Shown here one piece after another: positions 8,037-16,735 of a stretch of 64,000 bases of DNA. The notes under the pieces were generated by a model that had not been told where the DNA came from, searched no databases, and saw nothing but the letters and a program-made list of their open reading frames with translations. Position 1 is the stretch's first letter, and every line of letters begins with the position of its first letter. The DNA comes from Synechococcus sp. C9. GTDB lineage: Bacteria; Cyanobacteriota; Cyanobacteriia; Gloeomargaritales; Gloeomargaritaceae. The DNA is taken from assembly GCF_022984075.1 (NCBI RefSeq), contig NZ_JALAAD010000001.1, forward strand, positions 1,716,455 to 1,780,454. The letters are read 5' to 3'. A program made the translations under genes and the position numbers.

Positions 8037-10160
8037 CTAAAAGATCAATGATTGTGGTTGTAAACGGCAGAATTGAGCTAATCGCCCTTTCAAAGCTTCA
8101 AGCAGTAAAGCATCTTGATTAAACGCAACGGCATAGCTCTGTTTATTGGAAGCATCGGTAAGATAATACAGACCAAAAACGGGACTGAGTTTGAGAGTGT
8201 TCCTTACTTCCCAATGCGACTGGCGTATGCTCAATGGAACCAGAAATGCCAGGTGTTTGTGTTTAGAGAGGCACTTGCCCACCTCCGGCTGGGGATGACC
8301 GACCAGGCTTAAACGGCTCAGTAAAGTCAATTCACAACACTTCAAATCATTCGTATTCCAATTACAGTGCAAACGAACATCAAAGCGATCCTCCACCCAC
8401 TTCTGTATGCGTAAATAAACCTGAATATAGTTTTCAGGGAAGGCTTCTTCTCCCAGTCCCGCATTGGTTACAGCCTCCAAAAAATCCTGCCTCGTTGTGA
8501 TTTCAACTTGAGCGTAGGGTAATAATCTGAGCAGGTCATAGGTATAAAAACGATTCCCATCCCATACCGCCGCTTGTAAGGTTGAACCCCCCCGAAATCG
8601 GAGTAATTCTTTTTGTACCTCTTTGCCAATATCACTATTGCCTAATTCCCGCCAATTTCCCAACCAGAGTTTCAGTTTAGAACCATAAACCTGTTGCAGA
8701 TCGGTGACCATACGTTCACGAATCGGTTGCATCACTTTTTGATTACCTTCACCCATTTTCCAAAGCATTCCCTGTGCCTGGATTGCCCCCCAACGGCTAC
8801 GGTATTCCTGAAACTCCTGTGGGGCATCAAATGCGTTTGTAATCGCTTCCTGCAATTGACTGCGTTCAATCTCTTGGTCTGGTTCTAGGTATTCCTTCAA
8901 CCGTGCCATGAACCAAGGAGTGCGTCCCGAAATTAAGATGAAAGCATAATAGATTGAGAAGCCTGGATGTCGTCCTAGCCTACCTAACCGTTGAATAATA
9001 GTTGCCGCATCACTACTTTCAAAGATCAGCAAATTAATTTTGAAATCAACGCCAACATCTACTGCTGAAGTACCAATAACCAGAACCGGTTGATGGGCAT
9101 TTTGCAACTCTGAGTGAGTCTGCTCTCGCTCCCGTCGGTCAATTCGTCCGCTGATTTCTCGCACAAGAATATCTGGCAACAATTTAGCCAGTAATTGAGT
9201 TGCCCGTCCCGCTTGCGCCACTGAGTTTAGAATCACCAGCCCTCTACCCTGTTTTTCTGCCTCTAATATGGCTCGGATAGTGCTGGCTTTATTCTCCAAC
9301 CACGTCAACGTATCCGCATCTTTCAAATCAACAAATTCCAGTTGAATAGGCTGTAAAACTTGACGATAGCCGGGTGTAGGTTCACTGGTGTAGCTACCAG
9401 CAATTTCGACAGTTCGCAACCCCGACTGCTTGAGTAATTGGATAAAGTCTGGTTTGGGAGTGGCTGAAGTAAACAGGAATCGTCTAGGACGCTGATCCGA
9501 GTGAACACGCCGAATCAAGGTCATACTGTTTAGTACGGCGGCTTCCTGATGGGGACCAAAAATATGAAACTCATCGAATACCCAGAGATCGGGAAACTCC
9601 GCCAGAACTAGTGGCAAAAGATCATTACTATAGGCTGGGTCACGGTACTGGAAGTGGGTAATTAAATGAAAAATATCAGGGTTAGTTAATATGATTTTCT
9701 TGTGCTCGATAGCTAGTAATAACTCTTGAAATTTATTACTTTTTTCTGCTTCTTGAATACGCCGGTCTAATTCCGCACCAAACAAGCAATCAATACGCTC
9801 ATCCGCATTCAGCCCAAACATCAAGTGCCAACCCCGCTGGCTACGGCTCTGGTCTTCCACCAGTTCGATTGTTGGGTACAGCCCCATGATTCTGAAAACA
9901 ACATCCAACAAACTAGCAATAAAAGCCGCTAGTGACTTACCATCACCTGTGGCAGCGGTATTGAAAATGACATCAGTATTTCCTCTAACCACCTCGGCCC
10001 AAGTCTTAGCCTGGTGGACAGAAAGAGGACAGGTGTACCCTGAAGGAGTCTGGAGACTGGGAGCCTTCTGCCGAACCTGACAAACATTCTGACACCCCAA
10101 CGGACATTGACCTACCCCTGGGTTAAGCTCGGAATACAAAGGCTTTACAGAGATTTTCAT
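8037..10160 (-). CDS. cas3: Cas3' helicase of type I-D (no HD domain)
   Basis: A 707-aa superfamily 2 helicase. It shows a Q-motif region, Walker A ATGDGKS at residues 70-76, the DEFH box at 196-199, SAT at about 231, and the C-terminal motifs VGVDFKINLLIFES and QRLGRLGRH. It unwinds target DNA for cleavage by the HD domain, which here is in Cas10d. Its own HD domain is absent, as is characteristic of type I-D. The N-terminus has four cysteines (C19, C23, C27, C44) that may bind a metal. First gene of the cas operon, with its ATG at 10160 facing the WYL gene. Confidence 0.92.
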   Translation of the reverse strand: MKISVKPLYSELNPGVGQCPLGCQNVCQVRQKAPSLQTPSGYTCPLSVHQAKTWAEVVRGNTDVIFNTAATGDGKSLAAFIASLLDVVFRIMGLYPTIELVEDQSRSQRGWHLMFGLNADERIDCLFGAELDRRIQEAEKSNKFQELLLAIEHKKIILTNPDIFHLITHFQYRDPAYSNDLLPLVLAEFPDLWVFDEFHIFGPHQEAAVLNSMTLIRRVHSDQRPRRFLFTSATPKPDFIQLLKQSGLRTVEIAGSYTSEPTPGYRQVLQPIQLEFVDLKDADTLTWLENKASTIRAILEAEKQGRGLVILNSVAQAGRATQLLAKLLPDILVREISGRIDRREREQTHSELQNAHQPVLVIGTSAVDVGVDFKINLLIFESSDAATIIQRLGRLGRHPGFSIYYAFILISGRTPWFMARLKEYLEPDQEIERSQLQEAITNAFDAPQEFQEYRSRWGAIQAQGMLWKMGEGNQKVMQPIRERMVTDLQQVYGSKLKLWLGNWRELGNSDIGKEVQKELLRFRGGSTLQAAVWDGNRFYTYDLLRLLPYAQVEITTRQDFLEAVTNAGLGEEAFPENYIQVYLRIQKWVEDRFDVRLHCNWNTNDLKCCELTLLSRLSLVGHPQPEVGKCLSKHKHLAFLVPLSIRQSHWEVRNTLKLSPVFGLYYLTDASNKQSYAVAFNQDALLLEALKGRLAQFCRLQPQSLIF

Positions 10161-10211
10161 GTTGTCCCTGCCAAGTTAGACAATGATATATTAGACCACC
10201 AGAGAAAATAT
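10161..10211. promoter_or_regulatory. Divergent promoter interval, cas3 / WYL regulator
   Basis: Only 51 bp separate the cas3 start (minus) from the chosen WYL regulator start (plus). The interval contains the AT-rich ATGATATATTAGAC. Both promoters and any WYL operator must lie here or overlap the coding starts. I see no clear palindrome. Confidence 0.5.
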
Positions 10212-11186
10212 ATGTCATCAAAAAATGATAACAACTATAATCAAGTCGGTTTTGCACTAGAAATCCTGAGGTTGCTGGCCGAGAAGCCGCACAGCCGGGA
10301 TGAGCTGGGTAGGCAACTTACGGAGTTCCTTGCCAAACACGGGAAACCCGTAGGGGATATTGACCAAAAAATCGTGCGTACCATTAAAAAACTCAGGGAA
10401 TGTGGCTTTGAAATTGATAGTGCTCCCAATCGTCCTTATAAGCTGTCGTCCTCCTCATTTCCGGTCATTCTTTCAGCGGAACAAAGGCAGTCCCTTGCCT
10501 TAGCAGCCTATTTGCTATCAGAAATTGGGTTTTCTACCCAGGCAAGCCACGTACTAAAAATTGGCAAGTTAACAGATCAGGATTGGCCGCAGTACATACA
10601 GACTAGATTTAGTCCCCCAGCGGACTACAGTGCAGAGAGTATTCAGAAGGTCATCTCTGCATTAGAGGAACGTTTTCGTCAGAAACGGCGATATACCATT
10701 CGCTATCGTAATACTAAGGGAGATGAACAAATTTTTGACTGCGACTGCTCGGAATTACGGTTACATGATGGCGTGTTATACCTATTTGCTTGGGTTCCAG
10801 ATAGCCCATTCAAAATCTTCCCAAAATCCCCGAATGTAGAGCAAAACTATACCTTTCGTGTTGACCGCATCATATCGGTAGGAGCACCATCTTTGACCCC
10901 CTGGAAAGAGAAAAACTTGCCAACGTTTGAAGTACGCTATCGGATGATTAAACAATTGAGCGATTACCAGCCACGCAGGTCTAACGAAAGGGTGCTACAG
11001 CGCGATCCTGATGGCAGATTTGTGGAGATTGTGGCGACCGAGGATAGTATTTTCTGGTGCCGTCAACGCTTTTTGCAATATGGTGCCAATGTTCTCCTAT
11101 TAGAACCTAACTGGCTAGTTGACCAAATAATAGCAGAACTCCTCGATGCTACTAGAGAATATCACTTAGGACGCTTTTCGCCCTAA
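10212..11186 (+). CDS. WYL-domain transcriptional regulator of the I-D locus
   Basis: I prefer the ATG at 10212 (324 aa) over the frame's first codon at 10107, because the earlier start would lie inside cas3. The N-terminal 80 residues form a winged helix (LEILRLLAEKPHSRDELGRQ, then DQKIVRTIKKLRECGFEI). The middle holds the WYL ligand-binding domain (RYTIRYRNTKGDEQIFDCD, LYLFAWVPDS), and a C-terminal WCX-like part follows. WYL proteins commonly stand divergent to cyanobacterial type I-D operons and control them. Here the single 51-bp intergenic region makes regulation of cas3 and self-control likely. The ligand is unknown. Confidence 0.85.
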   Translation: MSSKNDNNYNQVGFALEILRLLAEKPHSRDELGRQLTEFLAKHGKPVGDIDQKIVRTIKKLRECGFEIDSAPNRPYKLSSSSFPVILSAEQRQSLALAAYLLSEIGFSTQASHVLKIGKLTDQDWPQYIQTRFSPPADYSAESIQKVISALEERFRQKRRYTIRYRNTKGDEQIFDCDCSELRLHDGVLYLFAWVPDSPFKIFPKSPNVEQNYTFRVDRIISVGAPSLTPWKEKNLPTFEVRYRMIKQLSDYQPRRSNERVLQRDPDGRFVEIVATEDSIFWCRQRFLQYGANVLLLEPNWLVDQIIAELLDATREYHLGRFSP

Positions 11187-11248
11187 AGTAAAGGCATAAA
11201 ACCATGTACCTTAGGACGAAAACCTTGTTAACCTAACCCCTGGTAACT

Positions 11249-12045
11249 TTAGAAATCGGCTTCACCGCTAGGTATCTTAAATGCCGCTGGACACATTAAT
11301 CTAATCCTACAAAAAGCACACTCCTTGGCACTAGGTTTAGGTTCTGGGGGGGAAGTGGTAGTTGCAATTTTCGTGATATTTGTTACTGCCTCCCTCCAGG
11401 ATTGATGATTAACTTGATCCGGCGGAATTGAAATGCGCTGAATTTCTGTATCCCCATTAAAATAAATCAGTTCACCCTGTGGTATCGACTTAATTTCATG
11501 CAAACCCACCTTCGGTGCACAGGACATGTATAGTCATTTCACAAGAAAGTGCAACACTTTTTAGGTATTTGCAATTGCTCTATCCCCTTCTAAGACAGGG
11601 TTTGTAGGTAAAGGCGAATGTTGCAAACTTATTTGAAATTACTATATATCTCTAATTGGGCTTGATCCTTAAGTTGGCTTTCCTCCGAAAGTTGCCCCGT
11701 TTTGACCTCTATAATTTTTGATTCTTGGCTGGAAAGCGCAACTAAATCGGGGGTTCCAGAGAGACTTGCCCCAATGGTGGTATTGATCCAAAACTGATTC
11801 GCATCTTCCACAAAAACCTCATATCCCTTGGATCGATATTCCTGTTCAACCTTAGCAACCGCTTTCCTATGAATTACATTGTACTGAAGTAATTCAGGGG
11901 AGCTTTCGCTAGGAACCTTAAAGTTCGCAAGGGTATATAGTGCCAGCCCACAAGTACTATTTCCAGAAAGGTACTTTGCCAGCCAACTCGTGTGAAAGAA
12001 GGGTTTATTGCGCTTCGGTAAATCAAAACAAAAAAGCGTGTTCAT
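11249..12045 (-). pseudogene. PD-(D/E)XK superfamily nuclease gene interrupted by a MITE
   Basis: The 5' part starts at ATG 12045 after a TGGAG ribosome site and reads MNTLFCFDLPKRNKPFFHTS. It carries the nuclease core GTPDLVALSS...IIEVKTGQ (D and ExK) and reaches DQAQLEIY before entering a 114-bp insertion at 11644. The 3' part (11249-11527) ends with KECAFCRIRLMCPAAF, a Cas4-like cysteine cluster. Together they make a Cas4/RecB-like (PDDEXK_1) protein of about 230 aa. Precise removal of the insertion leaving one TA does not join the two frames by my reading, so another small indel is likely. Its place beside the I-D locus suggests a defence role, but this is inference. Confidence 0.75.
11531..11644. 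mobile_element. 114-bp MITE of IS630 type inside the nuclease gene
   Basis: Imperfect 26-bp terminal inverted repeats match at 19 positions. The left one begins TAGTCATTTCACAAG and the right one, read inward, begins TAGTAATTTCAAATA; both end in TGCAACA. TA dinucleotides flank it, as IS630/Tc1 elements leave. The same outer ends (TAGTCRTTTC... TGCAACA) bound the IS630-family element at 33883-34839, whose transposase could mobilise it. It has no coding capacity. Confidence 0.8.
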
Positions 12046-12159
12046 ATTTATCTCCAAAAAGCTATGCTCTGATTGTAGCATATGTATATTACTCCTAGAT
12101 TTTAGAATGTAGTCAATTTTTGATTATAATTTGGTTTTAGACTAGACCAACAGTCATGA

Positions 12160-12415
12160 CATAAGGGGCAGATCGCAACTTACCCTTTACGGAAACTCCC
12201 TTGGTGTATCACTTATGGCAAGTTGACCATCACGCCTGAGCAAGGTCGTTCAGTAAGCAAGGCCAAGTTCTGTTAGGGGATGGGAAGCCGAATTGGGCGG
12301 CACTCAGCTCAGTGTCAAAGGGGAGCCTATCCTGGCAATAGGCTTGTCCGTGGCGAAGGCACAAAGTAACCCTAACTGAGGCCAGAACATGAGTTGCACA
12401 GGAGACACTGCCCCC
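12160..12415 (+). ncRNA. Large structured RNA candidate, HEARO/omega-RNA-like (no iscB)
   Basis: Nested long-range helices can be drawn by eye: GGGGCAG 12165-12171 with CTGCCCC 12408-12414; GCAACT 12175-12180 with AGTTGC 12392-12397; GTTCTG 12267-12272 with CAGAAC 12383-12388; TTAGGG 12273-12278 with CCCTAA 12370-12375. There is also a perfect 7-bp hairpin AGCCTAT/ATAGGCT at 12324-12344, and the smaller stems GACC/GGTC and CACT/AGTG. The whole starts 2 bases after an ATGA, the kind of site at which HEARO elements are reported to insert. The size and the multi-helix closure resemble the RNA partner of IscB. No IscB or TnpB reading frame follows, so it would be an orphan. The structure is seen; the family is inference. 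Confidence 0.5.
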
Positions 12416-12507
12416 TTTTAAGTATTTATGGGATACAGTTGAACCTCGTTTGCCGTAGGTCAATCATACTGAGGCTTTAGAATAATCAAGGCTTTTTGTA
12501 TCCTTGT
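12416..12507 (+). repeat. Dispersed ~92-bp repeat, copy 1 (possible IS605-type right end)
   Basis: This copy is roughly 80% identical to 34908-35000. Both copies contain GGATACAGTTGAACC near the start and TATCCTT at the end, so GGATAC can pair with GTATCC and close a hairpin. It directly follows the structured RNA and could be the right end of the same element. There are no terminal inverted repeats and no clear target duplication, as expected for IS200/IS605 relatives. Confidence 0.55.
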
Positions 12508-12569
12508 TGCTGGTGAAGGGGTGCTGGGGTCTGTGGGTAGCAGAGCCGATCGGTGCAAAAATTTACACA

Positions 12570-12655
12570 ACATAACAAATCACTGCACCCGACCGTATGC
12601 TAAGTTATTCATATCATCCAAAGCCAGTGACCGCGGGTGAGTTCAGACGTTATCT
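12570..12655 (+). repeat. attC-like site 1 (86 bp)
   Basis: The site begins ACATAACAAATCACTGCACC and ends with CGGGTGAGTTCAGAC followed by GTTATCT. The outer AAC/GTT boxes and the inner CACCCG/CGGGTG boxes can pair, as in an integron attC site. It is nearly the same as the sites at 14941 and 23874, in the same orientation and of the same length. The Argonaute start codon lies 61 bp downstream. Confidence 0.6.
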
Positions 12656-12716
12656 CTACAAGAATGGGCAACAGTCTTCATCAATGCTATAGTTGTTAAA
12701 AAATTTGTATCCCCCC

Positions 12717-14924
12717 ATGGCTCCCTTGGAAAACCTTCAGCAAACTTCAGTGGTACTTAATCGCTACCTAGTAAGACCTCTAGAGGAAAAAGATTTAACA
12801 ATTCATGAGTATCAATGTCATTTCGCTCAACTCCCGCAACAAGGCGATGAACAAAGAGCAGTTTCCAGTATTTGTTACAAGCTAGGAGTCACTGCTGTTA
12901 GATTAGGCAGTCGAATCATCACTAGAGAAGAAGTCAGTCCCGCAAAAATGAGAAGTGATGATTGGGAGTTATTTAAGACAGCTACTAGAAAACTAGATTG
13001 TAGTAATACCTGCGAAAGAAAAGCCCTAGAAACCTTTGAGCGTAGAGTTTTAGAGCAAGGACTAAAAAAGTACTTTAACAAAACTGAGATTGAAAGAGCC
13101 TTGGAAGGTGGACTGATTTGGTGGATAACAGGTCATGAGGGGGCGGAGAAATGTGGAGATGCTTGGGAAGTACACAGAGGGAGAAGAATAGATGTCGTTA
13201 TCGATTCAGATGGCAACCTCTACCTAGAAATCGATATACATCATCGCTTCTATACACCTTGGACACTGCATCAATGGCTAGAAGAGTATCCCGATGTACC
13301 TATCAGTTATGTTAGGAACACATATAAAGATAAAAACAATAATTACATTAGTTGGCAGTACGAAGGAATCTCTGACCAATTACCACAAAAAGTCGTGTTA
13401 GAAGGATTGGGTATTAGTCTAGCGGATTACCATCGTCAAAATGGGGCTACTAATGCAGAAATCAATAATTCTCTTGTTGTGCTTGTTAAAAGAGCTAATG
13501 ACTGGAAAGCAAAGCCTGTAGCGCATTTGTCTCAAAGGCTATCACCAAGCTTAACAATGGAGATGCTGGCAAACATTGCTGATGCTGAAAGCGGAGAAGA
13601 AAGTCAACAAATCAAAGAAGTTTTTGAGTTCATCAGAAAAAGTTTAGATGTTCGCATAAAGAACTCCACAAAGACAGCACATACAATCCTTGAGAAGATT
13701 TATAGAATTTCTGGCGAAGCTGAAGCTATAAGGGTAGATGGATATATTTTGCCAACAGCTAAATTACTGGCATCTAATGATCAGCAAGTAGATAAGGTTG
13801 CTAAAGTCCGATATAAGGGATGTGCCAGAGTAGGTGAAACAAAGTTTGGCTGTCTTAATCTTTACAATGAAAAGCACCAATATCCTGAAGAAGTGCGTAA
13901 ATGTTTGTTGGAAATCGCAAACAATAGCAACACGACGATAGAAATAGACTCCTATCGTACACAACAAGATATTCCTGAGAGTGAACTAGACCAACAAATG
14001 TTCTGGCAAAACTGGTCTGATGAAGACATTAAAACAGTTTTAGTGGTAATGCCATGGTCACCCAATGAGCGCAAACAAAAAATTCGGGTGCAAGCACTTC
14101 AAGCAGGAATAGCTACTCAGTTTATTGTGCCAATGCCAAAGGCAGACTCTTATAAAGCTCTGAATGTTGTTTTAGGAATTTTGTGTAAAGCTGGTTGGCA
14201 ACCCATACGCCTAGAGCCTTTGGATCATCCTGAATGTGCTGATCTAATTATTGGTTTTGATACAGGAACCAATCGAGAGCTTTACTATGGCACTTCTGCA
14301 TTTGCGGTTCTTGCGGACGGGCAAAGCTTAGGATGGGAGTTGCCTGATGTTCAACGAGGAGAAACCTTTTCTGGAAAAGCGATTTGGCAAACGGTATCAA
14401 AGTTAGTTCTTAAATTTCATCACAGTTGCAAGCGTTACCCCAAAAAACTACTTTTGATGAGAGATGGATTAGTTCAGGAAGGAGAATTTCAGCAAACGAT
14501 AGAAGAGCTTGCAAAGAAAAATATAGCTGTTGATGTTGTTGGAGTACGCAAAAGCGGTGCTGGAAGAATGGGAAAAGAGGATATTCATGCAAATGGGGAA
14601 GTGGTATACCGTGATGCCAAAATTGGTACTGTCATTTTTACTCCAAAAGAAAAGTCATTCACTTTAGTAACGAGTCAACCAATCAACCAGAATATTGGCA
14701 GTGTAAGACCCCTTCGGGTAGTTCATGAGTACGGCAATACATCTCTGGAAATGATTGCTTTGCAAACTTATCATCTATCTCAGTTGCACCCTGCTAGCGG
14801 GTTTCGCTCTTGTCGATTACCTTGGGTATTGCATCTTGCAGACAGAAGTAGTAAAGAGTTTCAACGCATAGGGCAAATTAGTATTTTGCAAAATATCAGT
14901 CGTGAAAAATTGATTGCTGTCTGA
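12717..14924 (+). CDS. Long prokaryotic Argonaute (pAgo) with a catalytic PIWI domain
   Basis: From the ATG at 12717 the protein has 735 aa, the size of long pAgos (a TTG at 12693 is an alternative). The C-terminal PIWI domain has D515 in LIIGFDTG, E549 in VQRGETF and D583 in LLLMRDG. Their spacing of 34 and 34 residues equals that of the D-E-D residues of Thermus Ago. A fourth residue is probably D709 of LHLAD, after the conserved HPASGFRSCRLPW. The N, PAZ and MID regions precede it. Such proteins use short nucleic-acid guides to cut invading DNA in the cytoplasm. The gene has no partner in an operon and sits between two attC-like sites with only a short leader. Base composition is AT-rich compared with the core genes. 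Confidence 0.9.
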   Translation: MAPLENLQQTSVVLNRYLVRPLEEKDLTIHEYQCHFAQLPQQGDEQRAVSSICYKLGVTAVRLGSRIITREEVSPAKMRSDDWELFKTATRKLDCSNTCERKALETFERRVLEQGLKKYFNKTEIERALEGGLIWWITGHEGAEKCGDAWEVHRGRRIDVVIDSDGNLYLEIDIHHRFYTPWTLHQWLEEYPDVPISYVRNTYKDKNNNYISWQYEGISDQLPQKVVLEGLGISLADYHRQNGATNAEINNSLVVLVKRANDWKAKPVAHLSQRLSPSLTMEMLANIADAESGEESQQIKEVFEFIRKSLDVRIKNSTKTAHTILEKIYRISGEAEAIRVDGYILPTAKLLASNDQQVDKVAKVRYKGCARVGETKFGCLNLYNEKHQYPEEVRKCLLEIANNSNTTIEIDSYRTQQDIPESELDQQMFWQNWSDEDIKTVLVVMPWSPNERKQKIRVQALQAGIATQFIVPMPKADSYKALNVVLGILCKAGWQPIRLEPLDHPECADLIIGFDTGTNRELYYGTSAFAVLADGQSLGWELPDVQRGETFSGKAIWQTVSKLVLKFHHSCKRYPKKLLLMRDGLVQEGEFQQTIEELAKKNIAVDVVGVRKSGAGRMGKEDIHANGEVVYRDAKIGTVIFTPKEKSFTLVTSQPINQNIGSVRPLRVVHEYGNTSLEMIALQTYHLSQLHPASGFRSCRLPWVLHLADRSSKEFQRIGQISILQNISREKLIAV

Positions 14925-14940
14925 CAATTGCAAGCAGTAG

Positions 14941-15026
14941 AGATAACAAATCACTGCACCCGTCCATATGTTAGACTATTCATATCATCCAAAACCTCTG
15001 GTGGCGGGTGAGTTCAGCCGTTATCT
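14941..15026 (+). repeat. attC-like site 2 (86 bp)
   Basis: The outer boxes AGATAAC and GTTATCT are perfectly complementary over 7 bp. The inner boxes CACCCG and CGGGTG are complementary, and the imperfect part between the box pairs would leave unpaired bases, as attC sites do. It starts 16 bp after the Argonaute stop codon and ends 43 bp before the next gene. It closely matches sites 1 and 3. Confidence 0.6.
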
Positions 15027-15069
15027 CTGCTAACTTTAGATTAAGTCACTTTGGGCTAAGGTTACTAAC

Positions 15070-16734
15070 ATGGCTATGACTAATTACACTGACTGGAATA
15101 CAGCGATTGCCCACTACTTCACCCAAAATGTACCCAAAGGCACAAAAATCTACTTGAGTTTAGATGATGACACTTTGGTGAAAATCGGCAGTAACTTTGC
15201 AGAAGAATGCACAGCCAGCTCGTGGGTCGAGAATTTTTGCAGTGTTGTTAGGCGAAAGGTAGTCCAAGATAAAAGAGTAGAACTGGGTGCTATCTCGGGG
15301 TTCGATAGCTCAGGTTATCCACGAGGAGTGGCATTTTTAGGGATTATGGTCTTGGCGGCGAACCGAATGGAAGAAGATGAAGAAGTGAGCCAAACAAATT
15401 ATTTCACAAGGTTACGCCAGATACTAGATTTACCCGAAGATGGACAATCCAGACCACGCGGATTGAGAACAGTTGATGGAAGCGCTCCAGAAGTTGAATT
15501 ATGGACAACATGGAATCGCTGGCTAATTAAACAAGGCTACATCCCAACCGCCCAAGAAGGCGCTAGCGCACCAACAAAATATACCAAATATTCAATATCA
15601 CAGTCTTTACTTCGTAATGCAGATAAAGATCGACTTAGAAAAGTCTTCTCTGAAAATCAATGGCAAACAAGATGGGATGAGCAGACATTATTTACCAAAG
15701 TGGCTAATGAATACTCAAGGTTTCCGCAACATCTTAGAAATTTGATAGACGATCGCTCACGCTATGAACCACTTGCTCAGGCAATCCATGAAACCTATGA
15801 AGAATGGTTAGAAGAGGGATCATCAATCTCCTTATCTGGTCAATCAAGACATAGGGAGTGGAGCCGCCAACTTTACGCAGGAATATACCGCACAGAGGAT
15901 TTTCTGGGAAACATTGAATATTACCTATATCCAAAACAACAAAGAGGGCGATCGCTAAGCTCGTTAGCAGTTCAGTGCAAGGGCAACTCATACCCTTTAC
16001 GAGAAGACAGAGCAGGATGGTATCTGCCAGTTGGAGAATCATTGTCTGCACAAGAAATATCCGAAGGTGGAATATACCAGATAAATCCCAGTACTCAAAT
16101 CGAGAAACTTATTTTACCTAAGCGAGACTTTTGGATATTAGTACCCGATCCAGACAAACCAGAATCAAGTGTATATGCCAGCTGGAGCAGTCCCAAACTT
16201 GGGGAGCAATTCATTATCCTTTTTAGAGAATCTTTATTCACGGATTTACAGAGATTGAGAGATGAGAATTTAATTGAGTGGGAGGGCAATCGTGAGAATA
16301 AGTGCCAAGTTTTTGGTGATAAATCCAGCTGGTACGAGATATATCAGTGTCAAGTATTATCGCAGGCATGGGATGGAGTATTTTTGCAATCTCAAGAGTT
16401 AAAAGATGCTCTGCAACCGACCACAAAATTATCAATTAGCCTGTCAGGAGGTCTTAGAGTACCAAGTAGTAATGCTTGGATATTTGATCACCCACCTCAA
16501 GTAACAGCTTTTGCCTTTCATCCTTCAGTTCAGATAGAAGTTAGCGATATTCATGGTAAGTCTATTATTTATCAAGATTCCTGTTCTAGTAACACTCCAA
16601 TGAGTTTCAAGTTTCCTTCGGTAGGGGAATTTATGATTAGGACTAATTGTCTGGGAGAAACCAGCCAAAGGCTAATTAAGCTGATTAACTGGGATGATGT
16701 CGATATAACTTTACAAAATCAATTGGAGGCATAA
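15070..16734 (+). CDS. Unrecognised 554-aa protein, first gene of a helicase-linked operon
   Basis: I do not recognise this family. The ATG at 15070 (or the one two codons later) starts a soluble protein without signal peptide or membrane segment. The N-terminal 190 residues are mostly helical (NYTDWNTAIAHYFTQNVPKG). The C-terminal half looks beta-rich (KLSISLSGGLRVPSSNAWIF, then VQIEVSDIHGKSIIYQDS), perhaps an adaptor or immunoglobulin-like fold. No nuclease, methylase or ATP-binding motif was found. It is followed after 1 nt by a winged-helix-like protein and then a DUF1998 helicase. The three therefore probably act together, by position as a defence system in which this protein could be a sensor or scaffold. 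Confidence 0.7.
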   Translation: MAMTNYTDWNTAIAHYFTQNVPKGTKIYLSLDDDTLVKIGSNFAEECTASSWVENFCSVVRRKVVQDKRVELGAISGFDSSGYPRGVAFLGIMVLAANRMEEDEEVSQTNYFTRLRQILDLPEDGQSRPRGLRTVDGSAPEVELWTTWNRWLIKQGYIPTAQEGASAPTKYTKYSISQSLLRNADKDRLRKVFSENQWQTRWDEQTLFTKVANEYSRFPQHLRNLIDDRSRYEPLAQAIHETYEEWLEEGSSISLSGQSRHREWSRQLYAGIYRTEDFLGNIEYYLYPKQQRGRSLSSLAVQCKGNSYPLREDRAGWYLPVGESLSAQEISEGGIYQINPSTQIEKLILPKRDFWILVPDPDKPESSVYASWSSPKLGEQFIILFRESLFTDLQRLRDENLIEWEGNRENKCQVFGDKSSWYEIYQCQVLSQAWDGVFLQSQELKDALQPTTKLSISLSGGLRVPSSNAWIFDHPPQVTAFAFHPSVQIEVSDIHGKSIIYQDSCSSNTPMSFKFPSVGEFMIRTNCLGETSQRLIKLINWDDVDITLQNQLEA

Positions 16735-16735
16735 A

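Noticed and set aside
12230-12463. A 77-aa open frame on the minus strand in the structured RNA region
   Set aside because: The extensive base pairing and repeat structure explain the sequence better, and the peptide is not protein-like.
12570-12655. The 86-bp units as ordinary MITEs
   Set aside because: They have partial inverted ends, but all copies lie at gene boundaries in one orientation with no target duplication seen; attC fits better. Kept as the main alternative.
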